Below the pieces are notes generated by a model. The model did not search any database and was not told the origin of the DNA. It was given only the letters and a program-made list of their open reading frames with translations. The position numbers and the translations under genes are program-made. 64,000 bases of DNA from Spectribacter acetivorans (lineage in GTDB: Bacteria > Pseudomonadota > Gammaproteobacteria > Nevskiales > Salinisphaeraceae): contig NZ_JAVRHY010000011.1 in assembly GCF_031846305.1 (NCBI RefSeq), forward strand, positions 1-64,000, written 5' to 3'. Below are positions 60,769-64,000 of this stretch, one piece after another; within the stretch, counting starts at the first letter, position 1, and the number at the start of each line of letters is the position of its first letter.

Positions 60769-61520
60769 CGATTCGCTGATTGCTGCCCGGTCGCCTCGCG
60801 GATGATGGCGGCCACCGGCAGGCCCGGTGACAGAACCCTGCCATCCCCGGTCACGATGGTCGGGGTACCGCGCAGATTCATGGTTTGCGCCGCCAGCCGG
60901 TACTGATCTGCCACCGGATTGTCGCAGCTCGCATCCGCTTCGATGCGCTCGCCCCGGAATGCCCGGGTCAGCGCCTGCTTGCGGTCGGCGGCACACCACA
61001 CCGACTGGGCCCGTCGGAACGCGCTGGAATCGGGCCCGGACAGCGGATAGAACAGGTAGCGCACCCGGATGCCGGCCTCGAGCAGGCGGTCCATGCCTTC
61101 GTGCAAGCGCCGGCAGTGGCGGCAAGCCACATCGGTGAAAACCGTGATCGTGTCGCGCGTCCGCGCGGGCTCGTACAGAATCATGTCCTGCTCGGCCACG
61201 GCGCCGATCTTCTCCAGCCGCCAGTTCCGCCGTTCGGCCTCCGCCAGATTGACCTCTTTCTCCAGATCGATCATGTCGCCGTCGAACAGATAGCGGCCGT
61301 CCGCGCTGATGTAACCCACCACCCCGGACTGGGAGATCTGCCACATGCCCGGCAGCGGGGTTTCGGAGATATCGGTCGCTGCCACCCCCGGAAAGCGGTC
61401 CGCCACCGTCTGACGAAATTCGGGATCGGACAGATCGCCGGCGCGTACCGGCTGGCACATCAGACACATGACCAGCCCGGCGGCCAGCATCGTGGGGATC
61501 GATCGGAATCGTTGCATCAC
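60765..61520 (-). CDS. dsbC: Disulfide isomerase DsbC
   Basis: Periplasmic thiol-disulfide isomerase of 251 residues: signal peptide 1-27, N-terminal dimerisation domain (EFRQTVADRFPGVAATDISETPLPGMWQI), and a thioredoxin domain with VFTDVACRHCRRLHEGM. The active pair is Cys133/Cys136 with the sequence CRHC, where E. coli has CGYC. The second structural disulfide (WCAADR ... ASCDNP) and cis-proline RGTPTIV are present. Follows xerD as in E. coli. Confidence 0.92.
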   Translation of the reverse strand: MMQRFRSIPTMLAAGLVMCLMCQPVRAGDLSDPEFRQTVADRFPGVAATDISETPLPGMWQISQSGVVGYISADGRYLFDGDMIDLEKEVNLAEAERRNWRLEKIGAVAEQDMILYEPARTRDTITVFTDVACRHCRRLHEGMDRLLEAGIRVRYLFYPLSGPDSSAFRRAQSVWCAADRKQALTRAFRGERIEADASCDNPVADQYRLAAQTMNLRGTPTIVTGDGRVLSPGLPVAAIIREATGQQSANR

Positions 61521-61550
61521 GCCGGATAGACCCTGTCCAGGCGCATGGGT

Positions 61551-62465
61551 TCAGCCACGGGGATGGTGCTGACGATGCAGATCCTGCAGCCGCGCCCGGG
61601 CCACATGGGTATAGATCTGGGTGGTGGACAGATCCGCATGCCCTAGCAGCATCTGCACCGCACGCAGGTCCGCCCCGTGATTGAGCAGATGCGTGGCGAA
61701 GGCATGCCGCATCCCGTGGGGCGAAAGGCCCTGACGAATGCCGGCCCGCGCGGCGTAGCGCTTGATCAGGTGCCAGAAATTCTGGCGCGTCATCACCTTC
61801 CCGCGAGCGGTCACGAAAAGCGCATCAGTCCCGGCCCGGCCATCGAGCAGCGCCGCCCGGGCCCGGCGCAGATAGGCCTCCAGCCAGTCCTGCGCGGCCT
61901 CGCCCACCGGCACCAGCCGTTCGCGCCCGCCCTTGCCCACCACCTGCACCACGCCCTGGCGCAGGTTCACCTGATGCCGCTGCAGCCCTACCAGCTCCGA
62001 TACCCGCAGCCCGGTGGCGTACATCAGTTCCAGCATTGCCCGGTCACGCAGGCCCAGTTCGGTCTGCGTATCCGGGGCGGCCAGCAGATCGTTCACCTCG
62101 GTCTCGGTCAGCGTGTGGGGCAGACGGCGGCCCAGCCGCGGGCTGTCGATCAGCGCAGTGGGATCGTCCTCGCGCCGCCGCGAAGCCACCAGCCAGCCAT
62201 AGAACCGACGCAGACTGGACAGCAGCCGGGCGGCGCTGCGGGGGCTGGCGCCGGCCCGCTGACGACGGCCCAGGCAATCGAGAAGATCGGCGCGCTGCGC
62301 CCCGGCCAGCGCGACGCCGTGATCCAGCGCCAGCGCCACCTGGCGCAGGTCCGAGCGATAGGCCGCGAGCGTGCTGTCGGCCAGCCCGTACTCGGTCCAG
62401 AGCTGATCGAGGAAGGCGTCGATCAACTGCTGGTCCTCGGCGGAGAGCGCATCGGGGTCGGCCAT
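61551..62465 (-). CDS. xerD: Site-specific tyrosine recombinase XerD
   Basis: A 304-residue chromosome-dimer resolution recombinase. N-terminal SAM-like domain (IDAFLDQLWTEYGLADSTLAAYRSDL), then catalytic residues Arg154 (GLRVSEL), Lys178, His250 and Arg253 (HGMRHAFATHLL), His276 (LLGHADLSTTQ) and nucleophile Tyr285 (IYTHV). The start at 62465 fits; an open frame extends far upstream but is antisense to zapE. The xerD-dsbC order and full chromosomal-type sequence show that this is not a phage integrase. Confidence 0.94.
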   Translation of the reverse strand: MADPDALSAEDQQLIDAFLDQLWTEYGLADSTLAAYRSDLRQVALALDHGVALAGAQRADLLDCLGRRQRAGASPRSAARLLSSLRRFYGWLVASRRREDDPTALIDSPRLGRRLPHTLTETEVNDLLAAPDTQTELGLRDRAMLELMYATGLRVSELVGLQRHQVNLRQGVVQVVGKGGRERLVPVGEAAQDWLEAYLRRARAALLDGRAGTDALFVTARGKVMTRQNFWHLIKRYAARAGIRQGLSPHGMRHAFATHLLNHGADLRAVQMLLGHADLSTTQIYTHVARARLQDLHRQHHPRG

Positions 62466-62510
62466 GGCTGATGCGTATACTACGCCTCCCCATCCGAGCG
62501 ATCGACCGTC

Positions 62511-63590
62511 ATGCCCGCCGCTGAAGCCGCCGGACCGAGACAACGCTACGAGCAGGACCTGGCTGACCCGGAATTCCAGTCCGACCCGGCCCAGGCCGCC
62601 GCGGTGGACGCCCTGCAGGCAATTCACGACGCGCTGGTCGACAGCCCGCCCAAACGTCTGCGCCGTGGCTGGACGCCGGTCAACGGGCTTTACATGTGGG
62701 GCGGCGTGGGTCGCGGCAAGACCTACCTCATGGACCGCTTCTTCGAGTCGCTGCCGTTCACCCGCAAGCGGCGCAGCCACTTCCATCGCTTCATGCACCA
62801 GGTCCACCAGCGGCGGCGGCATTACAGCGACAAGCAGGACCCGCTGAAACTGATCGCCCGGGAAATGGCCCACGACCGGGTGCTGTGCTTCGACGAGTTC
62901 TACGTCGCCGACGTGGCCGACGCCATGATCCTGGGCCGTCTGGTCACCGAACTGTTCGAGCAGGGGGTCACCCTGGTGGCCACCTCCAACATCCCGCCCG
63001 ACGACCTTTACGCCGGCGGTCTGCAGCGCGAGCGTTTCCTGCCGGTGATCGACCGCATCCGCGAACACTGCGACGTGATGGAGCTGGACCACGGCATCGA
63101 CTACCGCCTGCGCCAGCTGGAACGGGCCGAGATCTATCACCACCCGCTGGATGCCGATGCCGAGGACAACCTCGCCGCCTACTTCCGCGAAATGGCCGGC
63201 GGTAGCAGCGAATCCAACACCCACCTGGAAATCAACGACCGCGCGGTACCCGCGCGACGGCTCGGTAGCGACGTCGTCTGGTTCAGCTTCGACGACCTCT
63301 GCCGCGGCCCCCGCAGCGCCGAGGACTATTGCGAGATCGCCCGCTGCTTCCACACCGTGCTGGTCTCCGGCATCCCGGTACTCGACAACGCCGAGAACGA
63401 CCCCGCCCGACGGCTGATCAACCTGGTGGACGAATTCTACGACCGCGGCGTCAAGCTGATCGTCTCAGCGGAAGCCGCGCCGGAAGACATCTACACCGGC
63501 AAACGCCTGGCCTTCGAGTTCGAGCGCACCGTGAGCCGCCTGCGGGAAATGGGCAGCCACGACTACCTCGCCGCCCCGCACCGTCCCTAA
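62511..63590 (+). CDS. zapE: Cell-division ATPase ZapE (AFG1 family)
   Basis: A 359-residue AFG1-like ATPase that acts at the division site in E. coli. Walker A is GGVGRGKTYL (about 63-72), Walker B is VLCFDEFYVADVADAMIL, sensor-like TLVATSNIPPDDLYAGGLQRERFLPVI follows, and the C-terminus holds ARRLINLVDEFYDRGVKLIVSAEAAPEDIYTG. Divergent from xerD with 45 bases between. Confidence 0.93.
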   Translation: MPAAEAAGPRQRYEQDLADPEFQSDPAQAAAVDALQAIHDALVDSPPKRLRRGWTPVNGLYMWGGVGRGKTYLMDRFFESLPFTRKRRSHFHRFMHQVHQRRRHYSDKQDPLKLIAREMAHDRVLCFDEFYVADVADAMILGRLVTELFEQGVTLVATSNIPPDDLYAGGLQRERFLPVIDRIREHCDVMELDHGIDYRLRQLERAEIYHHPLDADAEDNLAAYFREMAGGSSESNTHLEINDRAVPARRLGSDVVWFSFDDLCRGPRSAEDYCEIARCFHTVLVSGIPVLDNAENDPARRLINLVDEFYDRGVKLIVSAEAAPEDIYTGKRLAFEFERTVSRLREMGSHDYLAAPHRP

Positions 63591-63661
63591 CATCACGCGA
63601 CCGATCAGCCGATATACCATGCTGGGCCATGCCACCGGCCCCGCTCGGCACGAGGACCGCG

Positions 63662-64000
63662 ATGAACGACCGCAACGACACCGGCGAGGATTATTCCGCG
63701 CAAACCTTCTATGACGAAGTGGCGGCGGTGCTCGAACAGACGCTGGCGCAGCAGCCACAGCGCCAGGACCTGCGCTTCAAGCTGCTCGAACTGTATGCGG
63801 CGGCCGGTCATCGGGATGCGTTCCGCGCCGTGGCCCAGACCTATCGGGACAACCTCAGGCAGGGTCTGGCCGGTGACTGGGATCGGGTCGAGGCGCTGGG
63901 CGAGTCCCTGCTGCTGACCGATATTCACGGCGACGCCGAACCCGGCGCCGCCGCCGGCAGCCAGGGTCAGCGCTTTGGCGAGGCCGCAGCCGACAGCGAC
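63662..64000 (+). CDS. Unidentified gene, start only (FimV C-terminal-like N-terminus)
   Basis: Open reading frame from the ATG at 63662 that runs off the window end (113 residues seen). Residues 12-75 (YDEVAAVLEQTLAQQPQRQDLRFKLLELYAAAGHRDAFRAVAQTYR) resemble the C-terminal TPR-like motif of FimV proteins. The following part is Ala/Gly-rich. In some gammaproteobacteria such a segment precedes a PLP-dependent enzyme domain, but that part is outside the window and cannot be confirmed. GAGGACCGCG before the ATG provides a possible ribosome site. Confidence 0.6.
   Translation, partial: MNDRNDTGEDYSAQTFYDEVAAVLEQTLAQQPQRQDLRFKLLELYAAAGHRDAFRAVAQTYRDNLRQGLAGDWDRVEALGESLLLTDIHGDAEPGAAAGSQGQRFGEAAADSD

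Noticed and set aside
61551..62465. Phage integrase that might explain the 3'-end repeats
   Set aside because: The protein is chromosomal XerD next to dsbC, as in E. coli, and is more than 17 kb from either repeat array.

Overview
The window is GC-rich, densely packed bacterial chromosome, almost certainly from a gammaproteobacterium. The strongest argument is gene order. From suhB/trmJ through iscR, isc genes, ndk, rlmN, pilF, rodZ, hisS, yfgM, bamB, der, xseA, guaB and guaA it follows the Escherichia coli arrangement, and tgt-yajC-secD-secF and xerD-dsbC are also E. coli-like. Genus cannot be read from the sequence; a marine or halophilic Ectothiorhodospiraceae-like lineage is a guess from the acidic proteins, XoxF system, long-chain acyl reductase and TonB2-type cluster.

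Layout: (1) 1-6.2 kb, a lanthanide-type XoxF quinoprotein dehydrogenase locus: C-terminus of xoxF, its cytochrome c, a quinoprotein-associated zinc metallohydrolase, a SoxYZ-like carrier, XoxJ, a secreted unknown and a DUF3280-like protein, with an exported pentapeptide-repeat protein on the opposite strand. (2) 6.1-19 kb, mixed genes: DUF302 lipoprotein, hydrolase, DUF167, thioesterase, TauE exporter, a glutathione-dependent formaldehyde-activating enzyme that fits with XoxF, a TVP38-FAD reductase fusion, AroG, a two-domain fatty acyl reductase, DUF389, HinT and FolE2. (3) 19-43.6 kb, the conserved gammaproteobacterial housekeeping block. Its isc operon is altered: two tandem cysteine desulfurases, a divergent IscU-like scaffold, IscA, and no hscB, hscA, fdx or ispG. 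(4) 43.6-49.9 kb, tRNA-Leu(CAA), small unknowns, ppc, Nudix and a membrane ICMT-like protein. (5) 49.9-60.2 kb, a complete TonB2-type energised uptake system: beta-helix lipoprotein, TonB receptor, TPR protein, TonB, ExbD, ExbB, long TtpC-like ExbB and DUF3450 protein. (6) 60.4-64 kb, fdxA, dsbC, xerD, zapE and the start of an unidentified gene.

The most unusual structure lies outside the genes. The 3' ends of two unrelated genes, folE2 and tRNA-Leu(CAA), are each re-copied two more times downstream, separated by palindrome-bearing spacers. In folE2 the copied coding ends differ almost only at synonymous positions. In tRNA-Leu the third copy of the tRNA end is identical to the gene. These look like small elements that carry a copy of the 3' end of their target gene, comparable in architecture to the repeats behind E. 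coli tyrT. No CRISPR array, prophage or insertion sequence was seen.
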